NCBI GenBank assembly: GCA_024399275.1
Contig: JAKSHS010000002.1
Span: forward strand, 30,500-94,499
Direction of reading: 5' to 3'
Source of the DNA: an archaeon
Lineage (GTDB): Archaea > Thermoplasmatota > Thermoplasmata > Methanomassiliicoccales > Methanomethylophilaceae
DNA: 64,000 bases
Shown: piece by piece, positions 1 through 7,981 of the stretch
Layout: every line of letters starts with the position of its first letter
How positions within the stretch are numbered: position 1 is the first letter of the stretch
Notes under the pieces: generated by a model
Database searches by the model: none
Seen by the model: only the letters and a program-made list of their open reading frames with translations
Told to the model about the DNA's origin: nothing
Translations under genes and position numbers: made by a program

Positions 1-531
1 AACAACGCCTTTGACCTGCGTGGGAATCTTGTCAACATATTGAGGTTTGATTGCTGTTTTAATTTTTCCGCCGTATAGAGCTTGAAAATAATCATGCATT
101 TCTGTACCTGCATAATACTGGAGGACTCTTTCTTTTGTGGCAGAATTATACTCTCCGAGATTAGGAATTTCTAATCCAGAGAGTATATTAATTGCTGTGG
201 ATTTGCCGATTCCATTAGGCCCAAGAATACCTGTAACGATGCCTTTTTTCGGAAATGGTAGTCTGTATAGTCTAAATGCGTTTTCGCCGTATTGGTGGAT
301 TATTTCGGTTTTGAGTTCATCGCTTAGTCCAATAATTCTGATTGCATCGAATTGACATTTATTGACACATATGCCGCATCCTACACAGAGTGTCTCAGAA
401 ATGACTGGCTTGCCCTTACCTCCATCAGTAATGCATTCTATTCCAGTTCTTACTAAAGGACAAAATTTAAAGCATTCCCTGTTGCATTTTTTGTTTTGAC
501 ACTTGTCACGTATAACGGCAGCAATTCGCAT
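1..531 (-). CDS. ABCE1 / RNase L inhibitor-type ribosome recycling ATPase (N-terminal part, runs off window)
   Basis: The first 177 codons of an ABCE1 (Rli1) homologue; the rest lies beyond the left edge. ABCE1 splits archaeal ribosomes into subunits after termination. The N-terminus shows the two ferredoxin-like cluster regions: a cysteine series beginning CQNKKCNRECFKFCP and a second CVGCGICVNKC motif. The first nucleotide-binding domain follows with a Walker A GPNGIGKST. The start ATG at 531 lies about 12 bases after a GGAGAG element. It is divergent from topoisomerase I. The identification rests on the Fe-S plus ABC architecture, which is specific to this family. Confidence 0.95.
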   Translation of the reverse strand, partial: MRIAAVIRDKCQNKKCNRECFKFCPLVRTGIECITDGGKGKPVISETLCVGCGICVNKCQFDAIRIIGLSDELKTEIIHQYGENAFRLYRLPFPKKGIVTGILGPNGIGKSTAINILSGLEIPNLGEYNSATKERVLQYYAGTEMHDYFQALYGGKIKTAIKPQYVDKIPTQVKGVV

Positions 532-631
532 GTTTATGGGATTTCTCTCCTTGTTAAAAATGTATGTCGGTGGTTCATAGAATAATCATCTGTTTGTATT
601 AGAATAAAACTTGATATTTCTGAGCATTAAG

Positions 632-639
632 TATTATAG
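632..639 (+). promoter_or_regulatory. TATA box of topoisomerase I gene
   Basis: The octamer TATTATAG ends 23 bases before position 662, so transcription would begin at or one base before the ATG at 663. The mRNA is predicted to be leaderless. Confidence 0.55.
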
Positions 640-662
640 ACAAGGAGAAATAGCGTTTTGCG

Positions 663-2927
663 ATGAGGAAGCTCGTAATTACCGAGAAGGCAAGTGTAGC
701 TAGAAGGATTTCTGCTATTTTGTCTAATAAAGAATCACAAAAAAAAGTAGTTAATAAAGTATCTGTTATATCTTTTTCAAGCAACGGTGATGATTATGAC
801 GTTGTAAGTCTTAGAGGACACATTATAGAACTAGATTACTCGCCAGAGTTTAGTGATTGGACTAAAATTTCTCTGACTGATCTTGTGTATGCTCCACAAG
901 TGAAAATAATTAGATCGAAAAATATACTGGATACTATTGTAGTTCTGTTGCAGGATGCGGATGAAATCATTATTGCAACTGATTTTGATAGAGAAGGAGA
1001 GCTTATTGGTTTAGAAACTGTTATTGCTGCTAATGCCGATATGAGTATAGTTAAAAGGGCTAGATTTAGTGCTTTAATTAAAAGAGATGTAGAGAATGCT
1101 TTTAAAAATCTCTCGTCTCCTGATCAGAGATTGGCGGATGCGGCTGAAGCAAGACAAATTATTGATCTTTCTTGGGGAGCAGTTCTTACAAGATCGATAT
1201 CAGTTTCATCTGGACAAATAGGAAAAAATTTTTTGTCTGTGGGTAGAGTTCAGAGTCCCACGTTGAAGCTTCTTGTCGACCGACATGAAGAAATCGTCAA
1301 TTTTACACCAGTACCATATTGGAGAATCGTTGGTAAGTTTGGAGATACGTCGTTTAAGGGGGAACATGAAAATAATCAGTTTTGGGAGGAGGAAGAAGCT
1401 CATGCCATTTTAGAAAAATGTTTATTGTGTAAGGATGGAAGGGTTGAACTATATGAGTGCTTGGTGAAGGAGGAGCCTAGGCCTATTCCCTTCGACACTA
1501 CAAGAATGCAGGTAGAGGCAAATAAGATTGGCATTTCACCTGTTACGGCCATGAAGTTGGCAGAGGAATTGTACATAGGAGGTTACATATCTTATCCCCG
1601 TACAGAGAATACAGAATATCCGAAAAATTTGAATTTACGGAATATTCTTGAAAAGCTTAAAGAGTCAGATTTCAGAGCAGAGGTTACGGAAATTCTCAAG
1701 CAAGATAGCATTTGTCCTTCCCGGGGGAAAAAGAGGACGACAGATCATCCTCCAATTTATCCAACAAATGGTGCGTCATCGAGTAGGATGAAGGGCGATA
1801 AGTGGAAGTTGTATGAACTTATTGTGAGGAGATTTCTTGCAACAGTTGGAGGTAATGCCGAAGCTGAAATAACAAAGTGCGTTGTCAATGTTGCAAATGA
1901 AAAATTCAATGCTGAAGGTTATGTTTTAAAGAAGAAAGGTTGGAAGAAATATTATAAAAAATATATTACGACCACAAATATCCGCATTCCTAAGCTAGAG
2001 ATTGGGTCATCCGTAGAAATCAAATCAGTGTCAGTAATGGAGGAGGAGACGAAGCCTCCACGCAGATATAATCAAGGATCTCTTATTCAAGAAATGGACA
2101 GGTTGGATCTTGGAACAAAGAGTACAAGGCACGAAATTATTGGAAAGTTGTACTCGAGGAGCTATGTTCAAGGAAATAATATGGTTCCGACGGCTTCTGG
2201 AATAGCTCTCGTTAGATCGCTCACAAAGCATGGAGGAGGGATTGCGGAGCCAGGAATGACGGCAAAACTCGAAAGTGATATGCTTGAAATTATGAGGGGG
2301 GAAAAGACATTGGATTTTGTTGTTAAAGAATCCCAAGATTTACTGTATAGATCGGTGGTAACAATGGAGTCCGAGATGGAAGCGATTGGTAATGAAATCA
2401 GAGAAGCCCTCAAGGTTCAGCAATTTTTGGGTAAATGTCCAGATTGTGGGGGCAATATGATTATTAAAAGGTCAACAAATGGTAAATTTATTGGTTGTGA
2501 TGGTTTTCCCAACTGTAAACAAACATACCCTTTTCCGAATGGAGCGATGGTACAGACGGTGGAGACTGTATGTAAAGTATGTAAACTTCCTCAATTAAAA
2601 GTTATAAGGTCTGGTATGCCTCCACAGGTGGTGTGTATCAATCCAAAGTGTCAAAGCAATGTAGAAGCGAATACTTTGGGAACTTGTCCCACCTGTAAAG
2701 TTGGAGTTATTAGGATAGTCTATTCAAAGAGAGGAAAACGTTTTGCGGGATGTTCTAGGTGGCCAGATTGTAGTCAATCGTACTTTTTACGGAGGGGAGG
2801 GATAATTCCCACGAATAAAGCTTGTGGGGTGTGTGGGGCGCCTATTATAATATTGGGAGATCACGAAGAATGTATTAATAGCACGTGTTCCAAGAAAACT
2901 AGTAAGTCGGTCAATAATTTGAAATAG
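663..2927 (+). CDS. topA: DNA topoisomerase I (type IA), archaeal
   Basis: Relaxes negative supercoils by cleaving one DNA strand through a 5'-phosphotyrosine. The 754-residue protein starts with the Toprim domain (MRKLVITEKASVARRI and the acidic DFDREGE motif), followed by the topoisomerase core with the active-site segment GGYISYPRTENTEY. From about residue 595 the C-terminus carries four zinc-binding units (CPDCGG/CDGFPNC, CKVCK/CINPKC, CPTCK/CSRWPDC, CGVCG/CINSTC). The length fits archaeal TopA with zinc fingers. It ends at TAG, followed two codons later by an in-frame TGA. With the gyrase encoded at 59.5-63.8 kb, the cell has opposing supercoiling activities. Confidence 0.96.
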   Translation: MRKLVITEKASVARRISAILSNKESQKKVVNKVSVISFSSNGDDYDVVSLRGHIIELDYSPEFSDWTKISLTDLVYAPQVKIIRSKNILDTIVVLLQDADEIIIATDFDREGELIGLETVIAANADMSIVKRARFSALIKRDVENAFKNLSSPDQRLADAAEARQIIDLSWGAVLTRSISVSSGQIGKNFLSVGRVQSPTLKLLVDRHEEIVNFTPVPYWRIVGKFGDTSFKGEHENNQFWEEEEAHAILEKCLLCKDGRVELYECLVKEEPRPIPFDTTRMQVEANKIGISPVTAMKLAEELYIGGYISYPRTENTEYPKNLNLRNILEKLKESDFRAEVTEILKQDSICPSRGKKRTTDHPPIYPTNGASSSRMKGDKWKLYELIVRRFLATVGGNAEAEITKCVVNVANEKFNAEGYVLKKKGWKKYYKKYITTTNIRIPKLEIGSSVEIKSVSVMEEETKPPRRYNQGSLIQEMDRLDLGTKSTRHEIIGKLYSRSYVQGNNMVPTASGIALVRSLTKHGGGIAEPGMTAKLESDMLEIMRGEKTLDFVVKESQDLLYRSVVTMESEMEAIGNEIREALKVQQFLGKCPDCGGNMIIKRSTNGKFIGCDGFPNCKQTYPFPNGAMVQTVETVCKVCKLPQLKVIRSGMPPQVVCINPKCQSNVEANTLGTCPTCKVGVIRIVYSKRGKRFAGCSRWPDCSQSYFLRRGGIIPTNKACGVCGAPIIILGDHEECINSTCSKKTSKSVNNLK

Positions 2928-2979
2928 GTGTGAAAAGTGTGAGTGTAGTAAGCTTGTATGAAATGGTCTGTAAGTCAGA

Positions 2980-3480
2980 TTAGCATAGCTTTTCGATGCC
3001 TGCGTTTTTGTAGTAGGTGTTTATTTCGTCAATGTATTTTGATACACGGGCATTACGGCAAGAAGGACATTCCAGTTCCTTGCCTAAGTATAACTTTATT
3101 AACATCTGTGAAGAATCGAAATCGATGATCTCTCCGCATTTGCAAAATACTTTCTTCATTTTACTTAGACCTACGCTATTGAATACCGAGTTTCCGCTAC
3201 TTGATATTCGGCGTTCGGAGTAATTTTCGTTCATATATTTTGCACACCAGCTGCAGAGAAACTGTTGATACCCTATCAATATTTTCCCGTGTATGAAGTT
3301 GCGAGATATAGCTGGTATAAAATTGTTTGTGAATAAATCAATTTTATTGGCTTTAGTAATTATTAATAATGAGAAAGCCTCGCTTTCATAGTCTGCTTTA
3401 TTCTGGAAACTTAAAGGGGGTATTCCCGAGCTATATCCGATATTTAGAGGGTTCTAAAAGTGGAGGACGTGGAAGTTCAT
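2980..3480 (-). CDS. Zinc-ribbon protein of unknown function with in-frame UAG codon (candidate pyrrolysine or recoded gene)
   Basis: The conventional open frame is only 99 codons, from a TTG at 3279. The same frame stays open upstream for 58 more codons, to a TAG at 3454-3456, and that stretch has no ATG, GTG or TTG. Eight codons above the TAG is an ATG at 3480 that overlaps the enolase stop as ATGA, the usual form of translational coupling. Read through the TAG, the product is 166 residues with UAG as codon 9. It has three Cys pairs: CSWC, CKCG and CPSC. No known family is recognised. Alternatives are a pseudogene with a premature stop, or translation only from the TTG at 3279, which lacks a clear ribosome-binding site. 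Confidence 0.55.
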
Positions 3481-4742
3481 AATGTAAATGCTTTTTTGCC
3501 GAGAAAAACTGCTTTAGATCCAAGTTCTTCCTCAATTCTTAAAAGGCGATTGTATTTTGCTGTACGCTCGCCGCGCGCTGGTGCTCCAGTTTTAATTTGA
3601 CCTGTTCCCCAGCCTACGGAAAGATCTGCAATACTAACGTCCTCAGATTCTCCAGAGCGATGTGATACAATAACTGAGTATCCATTTTTGAAACATGTAT
3701 ATGCTGTATCTTCAGCTTCTGTGATGGTACCAATTTGATTTACTTTTAAAAGGAGTGCGTTGGCAGCTAGTTTTTCAACTCCGTTTAAAAAACGTTTTGT
3801 GTTGGTGACGAAGAGATCGTCGCCAACAACCTGAATTCGGGATCCGATTCTTTTTGTGAGTGTGGCTGTAGTTTCAAAATCATCTTCAAAAAAAGGGTCC
3901 TCTATACTCACAATCGGGTACGTCTTTACAAGTGTTTCATAGTAGTCAGCAAGTTCTAATGATGATAATTTTTTGTTATCAATGTCGTAGATGCCTTCAT
4001 CATAAAATTCGGATGATGCCGCATCTAGAGCAAGTGAGATGTCTTTTCCAGGTATATACCCTGCGTTTGATATGGCGTCTATTATTATTTCTATTGCCTC
4101 TGATGAGGTTTTAAGTGGTGGTGTAAAGCCTCCTTCATCACCAAGATTAATTGCCCTTATGCCGCATTTGTTCATTAATATAGATTTTAGAGACATGTAA
4201 ACTTCTGTTGACATTCTAAGGCATTCAGAAAATGATTTAGCACCTGTTGGAACAATCATAAATTCTTGAATTTGGAGGTTTCCGCCTGCGTGTTTTCCAC
4301 CGTTGATAATGTTTAGCAGTGGCACCGGAAGAGTAACACCATTATCTCCAATATATTCGTACAACGGAAGGCCTTCGGCGAAGGCGCCTGCTTTTGCGAC
4401 TGCGAGAGAAGTTGCTGTAGTTGCATTTGCTCCAAGTCTTTGTTTGTTTTCTGTACCATCGATTTGAATCATTGCCTCATCTATTGCTTTTTGATCCGTT
4501 GGATTCATATTCACAATAGCTTTCGCAATTTCTGTCCGAATATTATTTACTGCAGTCTGTACACCTTTTCCATTGAATCGATTGTTCTGATCGCGAAGTT
4601 CGTAAGCTTCCCATAAGCCAGTAGATGCTCCGGAGGGAGCTATAGCGCGAAGTCGATGCCCGGATACTGTAATTTCAGCCTCCACAGTTGGATTTCCTCT
4701 AGAATCTAAAACTTCCCTTGCCCATACTTTTTCAATTTTCAT
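3477..4742 (-). CDS. eno: Enolase (phosphopyruvate hydratase)
   Basis: Interconverts 2-phosphoglycerate and phosphoenolpyruvate in glycolysis and gluconeogenesis. The 421-residue length is typical. Recognisable family segments are the N-terminal AREVLDSRGNPTVEAE, GANATTATSLA, the metal-binding region LALDAASSEFYDEG, SIEDPFFEDD, VGDDLFVTN and the signature LLKVNQIGTITEA. The start overlaps the stop of the upstream receiver-like gene by 11 bases, so the two are probably co-translated. Its own stop overlaps the ATG of the downstream zinc-ribbon frame. Confidence 0.97.
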   Translation of the reverse strand: MKIEKVWAREVLDSRGNPTVEAEITVSGHRLRAIAPSGASTGLWEAYELRDQNNRFNGKGVQTAVNNIRTEIAKAIVNMNPTDQKAIDEAMIQIDGTENKQRLGANATTATSLAVAKAGAFAEGLPLYEYIGDNGVTLPVPLLNIINGGKHAGGNLQIQEFMIVPTGAKSFSECLRMSTEVYMSLKSILMNKCGIRAINLGDEGGFTPPLKTSSEAIEIIIDAISNAGYIPGKDISLALDAASSEFYDEGIYDIDNKKLSSLELADYYETLVKTYPIVSIEDPFFEDDFETTATLTKRIGSRIQVVGDDLFVTNTKRFLNGVEKLAANALLLKVNQIGTITEAEDTAYTCFKNGYSVIVSHRSGESEDVSIADLSVGWGTGQIKTGAPARGERTAKYNRLLRIEEELGSKAVFLGKKAFTL

Positions 4743-5622
4743 TAAAATCTCCCTGAATTCCGTATTGCTTCATATTATGTAGAAATAATTCTCTATCGTT
4801 GTCTGTAAGAACATTGGCATTTGTAGAAAAGATTAATGATATCCGTTTTTTTATGCCACTATTGAGAATTTGGTAGAGCATTGTCATGGTATTGTTAAGT
4901 CCATTGGCTTCTATAACGGTTAGAAGGCTGTCAAACACAATAATAGGTCTCTCTTTTTCTACTATGAATTTTTTGATCTGGTCTGTTATTGTTCCAAGTT
5001 TAGAAACTTCTATGTAATCTGCATGTGGCCTTACTGATAATTTAAGAATTCTGATTTTATCGTCGCTGTCTTTAAATTTTTCGGTCATAAACTTAATTTT
5101 TTCGGTTGCGACAAATACATCGTAGTTTTTTCCTACGAAATATTCAATGACTTTGTATACGAGATTGGGCTCCTTCTCAAAAATAACATAAGATTTTCCA
5201 AATTCAACATTGGGAAAGTTGTATTCAATATCTTCATTCTTAGATTCTCTTGTAAATAGTCTAACTAGAAATCCTTTATCTTTTTTTCTTATATCGTTTG
5301 CTAGGTCGTTTACCTTGTTTATAATATCTGTATCTCTGAATGGTTTTTCAAGGTAGCCTGCGATTATATCATTTTTAGCGATGTGTTCGCCAGCATCTGT
5401 CAATAGTATAACATGTGAGCCTGCAAGTTTCGAAATAGCTGTTAGTGTGTCCACGTCATTCTCACCTGTTTTTGTGTTTAGTATCACAATGTCGGGCTTG
5501 AGGGTACCTAACCTTGAGATGGCGTCTAGGGTATCACTAGATTTCTCCACTTCATATTTTGCGGTGAGCTCTGCAACAGCTTCTTGAGTAACCGCATTAT
5601 CATCTATGACAAGAATTTTCAT
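4732..5622 (-). CDS. Receiver-like protein with DUF835-type C-terminal domain (pseudo-receiver)
   Basis: The 296-residue cytosolic protein has two parts. Residues 1-110 form a CheY-like fold with the acidic pair D7-D8, the conserved Thr at 75 and the Lys of LEKPF at 93. The phospho-acceptor position after PDIVIL is Asn49 instead of Asp, so ordinary phosphorylation is unlikely. Residues about 140-296 resemble the archaeal DUF835 domain, a KaiC-like fold without a P-loop. The gene overlaps enolase by 11 bases. A sensory or scaffolding role is an inference; the partner is unknown. The DUF835 assignment comes from pattern memory and is less certain than the receiver domain. Confidence 0.8.
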   Translation of the reverse strand: MKILVIDDNAVTQEAVAELTAKYEVEKSSDTLDAISRLGTLKPDIVILNTKTGENDVDTLTAISKLAGSHVILLTDAGEHIAKNDIIAGYLEKPFRDTDIINKVNDLANDIRKKDKGFLVRLFTRESKNEDIEYNFPNVEFGKSYVIFEKEPNLVYKVIEYFVGKNYDVFVATEKIKFMTEKFKDSDDKIRILKLSVRPHADYIEVSKLGTITDQIKKFIVEKERPIIVFDSLLTVIEANGLNNTMTMLYQILNSGIKKRISLIFSTNANVLTDNDRELFLHNMKQYGIQGDFNEN

Positions 5623-5663
5623 CCATTTTCTCCTTCTAAATAATAGGAATAGAGGCAGCGTGT

Positions 5664-5684
5664 AATACCGCCAGAGGCGGTATT
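5664..5684. terminator. Perfect hairpin between L40e and receiver-like gene
   Basis: A 9-bp perfect stem (AATACCGCC paired with GGCGGTATT) closes a 3-base loop. It lies downstream of the L40e stop and about 40 bases before the next start. It could end or attenuate the L40e transcript. No long T-run follows on either strand, so its role is uncertain. Confidence 0.4.
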
Positions 5685-5735
5685 GACGAGCGAGAATCCG
5701 AAAAGAACCATGGAGGTCGCAATGGAGTTGATAGT

Positions 5736-5885
5736 TTACTGCTTTCTAGTTTCTTTTGCCTTTGGTCTGAGATTGCTGTGTCTGCATTTTCGACATTTAG
5801 TTGCATTTTTAGGATTTGTGGCATAGCAACTCATACAGACTGTTTTGTCTAAAAGTCTGTTTTCTGCTTCTTTAAAGCGCGCCAT
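5736..5885 (-). CDS. rpl40e: 50S ribosomal protein L40e
   Basis: A 49-residue large-subunit ribosomal protein. The translation begins [20 protein letters not shown] and ends in a basic tail, ETRKQ. Its C4 zinc finger is CMSC followed by CRKC, typical of archaeal L40e. A Shine-Dalgarno-like GGGGGGAG lies just before the ATG at 5885, and a TATA-like CTTATAAA lies at 5922-5929. It is shorter than most gene callers accept, and a longer meaningless frame overlaps it on the same strand. Confidence 0.93.
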   Translation of the reverse strand: MARFKEAENRLLDKTVCMSCYATNPKNATKCRKCRHSNLRPKAKETRKQ

Positions 5886-6104
5886 ATGACTCCCCCCAAG
5901 CCGTCTAATATTCAACGTACATTTATAAGATTCGCTCCAATCTCGTTTTGTTGGGAGCTGTTAGAGTGTCTTTAACATAATATCGATGCATTGATAGAAT
6001 GGTGTACTTACAATCTATGATGCTTTTCATGCCCTACTTTTATGAGAGGGCTAACGCATGCTAACATGATTTTTGGAAGAGAGGTTTTATCTTTATTCTC
6101 AATC

Positions 6105-6112
6105 TTTTAATA
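6105..6112 (+). promoter_or_regulatory. TATA box of tRNA-Leu gene
   Basis: TTTTAATA ends 25 bases before the mature 5' end of the tRNA at 6137, the usual archaeal spacing. Confidence 0.5.
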
Positions 6113-6136
6113 GGCTCATGCACTCGCGGGTATTGC

Positions 6137-6220
6137 GCAGAGGTAACCAAGTTTGGTCAAAGGTGCTAGATTCAGGGTCTAGTCGTCAGTCGTTCGAGGG
6201 TTCAAATCCCTTCCTCTGCA
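6137..6220 (+). tRNA. tRNA-Leu (anticodon CAG)
   Basis: An 84-nt class II tRNA. The acceptor arms GCAGAGG and CCTCTGC pair perfectly. The anticodon stem CTAGA/TCTAG closes the loop TTCAGGG, giving anticodon CAG, which reads CUG. There is a long variable arm, the T-loop is TTCAAAT, and the discriminator is A, as expected for leucine. The 3' CCA is not encoded. No intron is visible. Confidence 0.97.
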
Positions 6221-6331
6221 CTGCTATTATTGTGAAGATTGTCATGTTCACGACTGTTTAGATGGGGGTTTTACAAAGAAACAGTTTTAGGTGCTTGATT
6301 CTGATAAAAGTTATATTTAAGGAAATAAGTA

Positions 6332-7198
6332 GTGGCCGGTGTGGCTGTTATTCTTGCACGGTATTGTGAAATTGGACTTAAGAACACTCCTGCAAGAAAG
6401 AGATTTGAGGGCATTCTGAAAAAGAACATTCTTGACATGCTGGCGGCCGATGGTATTGAGGCGTTGGTGACGTCCGTAGATGCACGTTATTATGTTAGGT
6501 CCAGCGATATAGACGGGTGTGTTTCATCTGTTAAAAGAGTTTTTGGAATTACGTCACTTTCAGTGACTGAAGAATGTTCATCAAAAATGGAAGATATATG
6601 TGCTAGTGTTGCAGAATATTCTGTTGGAAGAATATCCTCCAATCAATCGTTTGCAATAAGAGCTAGACGCAACGGCGATCATCCTTATACGAGTATGGAT
6701 ATCGGGAGGGAGGCAGGGTCTGCTGTATTTCTTAAAAATAAGGATAAGGGGGCAAGAGTAGACCTCACAAACCCTAATAAAATATTTTACATCGAAATTA
6801 GAAACAATAGGGCATATATTTTTGATGAGTACGTTAATTGCCCCGGAGGTCTCCCATTAGGATGTCAAGGTCATATAATTGCGGAAGTTAATGATAAAAG
6901 AGGTTTTGTCTCAGCGTGGATGATGATGAAACGAGGATGTAAAGTACTAATATCTGGCAATTATAGAACTGATATTTTAAAAAAGTACGACCCCTCGTTA
7001 TGTGTTCTCGAGGGATGGGGGGCTGACACTGGACTTACCGAAAAGATCTTAGGAAGGTCTGTGGGATGTACTATGGACGAGCTGGATTCTGTCGTTAAGT
7101 GCGAAGTCCCTCTGTACTTTCCTACAATTGGAATGTCAGATGCTGAAGTAGACTCCTTATTTGATAATATTACTAGATTCGATTTCAGGAGATACTAG
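6332..7198 (+). CDS. THUMP-domain ThiI-like protein lacking the PP-loop
   Basis: The 288-residue protein resembles the first two-thirds of the tRNA 4-thiouridine synthetase ThiI. It has the N-terminal ferredoxin-like region (ILARYCEIGLKN, with the GLKN-type motif), a THUMP domain to about residue 165, then the linker CPGGLPLGCQGHI that leads into the adenylating domain. Where ThiI carries the PP-loop SGGxDSPVA, this protein reads EVNDKRGFVSAWMMMKRG, so the ATP-pyrophosphatase motif is gone although the following helix is recognisable. Adenylation activity is therefore unlikely. RNA binding through THUMP remains plausible. It starts at GTG. TAG ends it, with TAG and TAA following in frame within nine codons. 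Confidence 0.8.
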   Translation: MAGVAVILARYCEIGLKNTPARKRFEGILKKNILDMLAADGIEALVTSVDARYYVRSSDIDGCVSSVKRVFGITSLSVTEECSSKMEDICASVAEYSVGRISSNQSFAIRARRNGDHPYTSMDIGREAGSAVFLKNKDKGARVDLTNPNKIFYIEIRNNRAYIFDEYVNCPGGLPLGCQGHIIAEVNDKRGFVSAWMMMKRGCKVLISGNYRTDILKKYDPSLCVLEGWGADTGLTEKILGRSVGCTMDELDSVVKCEVPLYFPTIGMSDAEVDSLFDNITRFDFRRY

Positions 7199-7200
7199 AG

Positions 7201-7214
7201 CTGCCGTTAGGCAG
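7201..7214. terminator. Short hairpin between convergent genes
   Basis: CTGCC and GGCAG pair around a GTTA loop, just after the ThiI-like stop and before the end of the convergent L15e gene. It is a possible terminator or 3'-end stabiliser; the evidence is the palindrome alone. Confidence 0.3.
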
Positions 7215-7231
7215 ATCTAGATCGATAATGG

Positions 7232-7861
7232 TTATTTCGCTCTTCTCCCGTTCGCCCTAACTGATGGTCTGCACTTCTCAGCGCCTTTTCCGGTTGTGCT
7301 CATACCACGACCTCTTTGACCGGCAGCGGTCTTTCCACGATAGACACGCCCTTTGTGCTTGTTATAACAAATCCAATTTATTTTAGGATCAGCTTGGATA
7401 ACTGGATGACTGGGATCAATGAGAATCACTTCGTACCACTCGTATTGTCCATCCGCGCCGACCCAGTATGAATTTAAAACCTCGAGGTTAGGATATCTTT
7501 TCTGAGACCTTTCTTCTGCAATTCTTTGCATACTTTTTCCAACTGTCATCTGGAGGATACCTTTTCTCTTTGCTCTCCTTCCGGCTTTAATCCTTCTCTT
7601 TCCAAAGGATCCTTTCCTAACTCTGCCCCTGACGAGAACATATCCTTGTTTGGCCTTATAGCCCACACTCCTGGCCTTATCAAGTCTAGTAGGCTTGTCT
7701 ATACGAACGAAGTTTTCTTCCCTTCGCCAGATGATTCTTCTCTGTTTGTTAAGATCTTCACAACTGCTTGAATGTGATTGCCATGTTTCCGCTATGTAAG
7801 AGTATAAACTCTTACCGCTTACAGATTCATCTCTTACTTCTGCTTGTTCCTCATTGGACAT
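7232..7861 (-). CDS. rpl15e: 50S ribosomal protein L15e
   Basis: A 209-residue large-subunit protein, rich in Arg and Lys. Characteristic segments are KSLYSYIAETW, RIDKPTRLDKARSVGYKAKQG, GRRAKRKG and the C-terminal KGRVYRGKTAAGQRGRG. The frame is open to 7951, but the TATA box at 7941-7948 puts transcription start near 7918. The ATG at 7861, preceded by a GGTGATC ribosome-binding site, is therefore the start. The N-terminus carries about 15 acidic residues before the conserved core, which is a little longer than usual. Confidence 0.95.
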   Translation of the reverse strand: MSNEEQAEVRDESVSGKSLYSYIAETWQSHSSSCEDLNKQRRIIWRREENFVRIDKPTRLDKARSVGYKAKQGYVLVRGRVRKGSFGKRRIKAGRRAKRKGILQMTVGKSMQRIAEERSQKRYPNLEVLNSYWVGADGQYEWYEVILIDPSHPVIQADPKINWICYNKHKGRVYRGKTAAGQRGRGMSTTGKGAEKCRPSVRANGRRAK

Positions 7862-7940
7862 TGTGATCACCTGCTCGGATTCGCCTAAAGTACATTTCCG
7901 GCGGAGTAAAAGACCCAGCAGTTGTGGGATGGCCATCTTG

Positions 7941-7948
7941 TATATAAA
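7941..7948 (-). promoter_or_regulatory. TATA box of L15e gene
   Basis: TTTATATA on the minus strand predicts transcription from about 7918 and a leader of roughly 57 bases. It rules out the upstream ATG of the same frame. Confidence 0.6.
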
Positions 7949-7981
7949 CAAAATTGACTGCTTGACTGTTCAAGACGCAAG

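Noticed and set aside
5636..5824. 62-codon minus-strand frame over L40e
   Set aside because: It overlaps the clear L40e gene in a different frame; the L40e reading has the zinc finger and ribosome-binding site.
6073..6261. 62-codon frame across the tRNA-Leu gene
   Set aside because: Also a chance frame through a complete tRNA.
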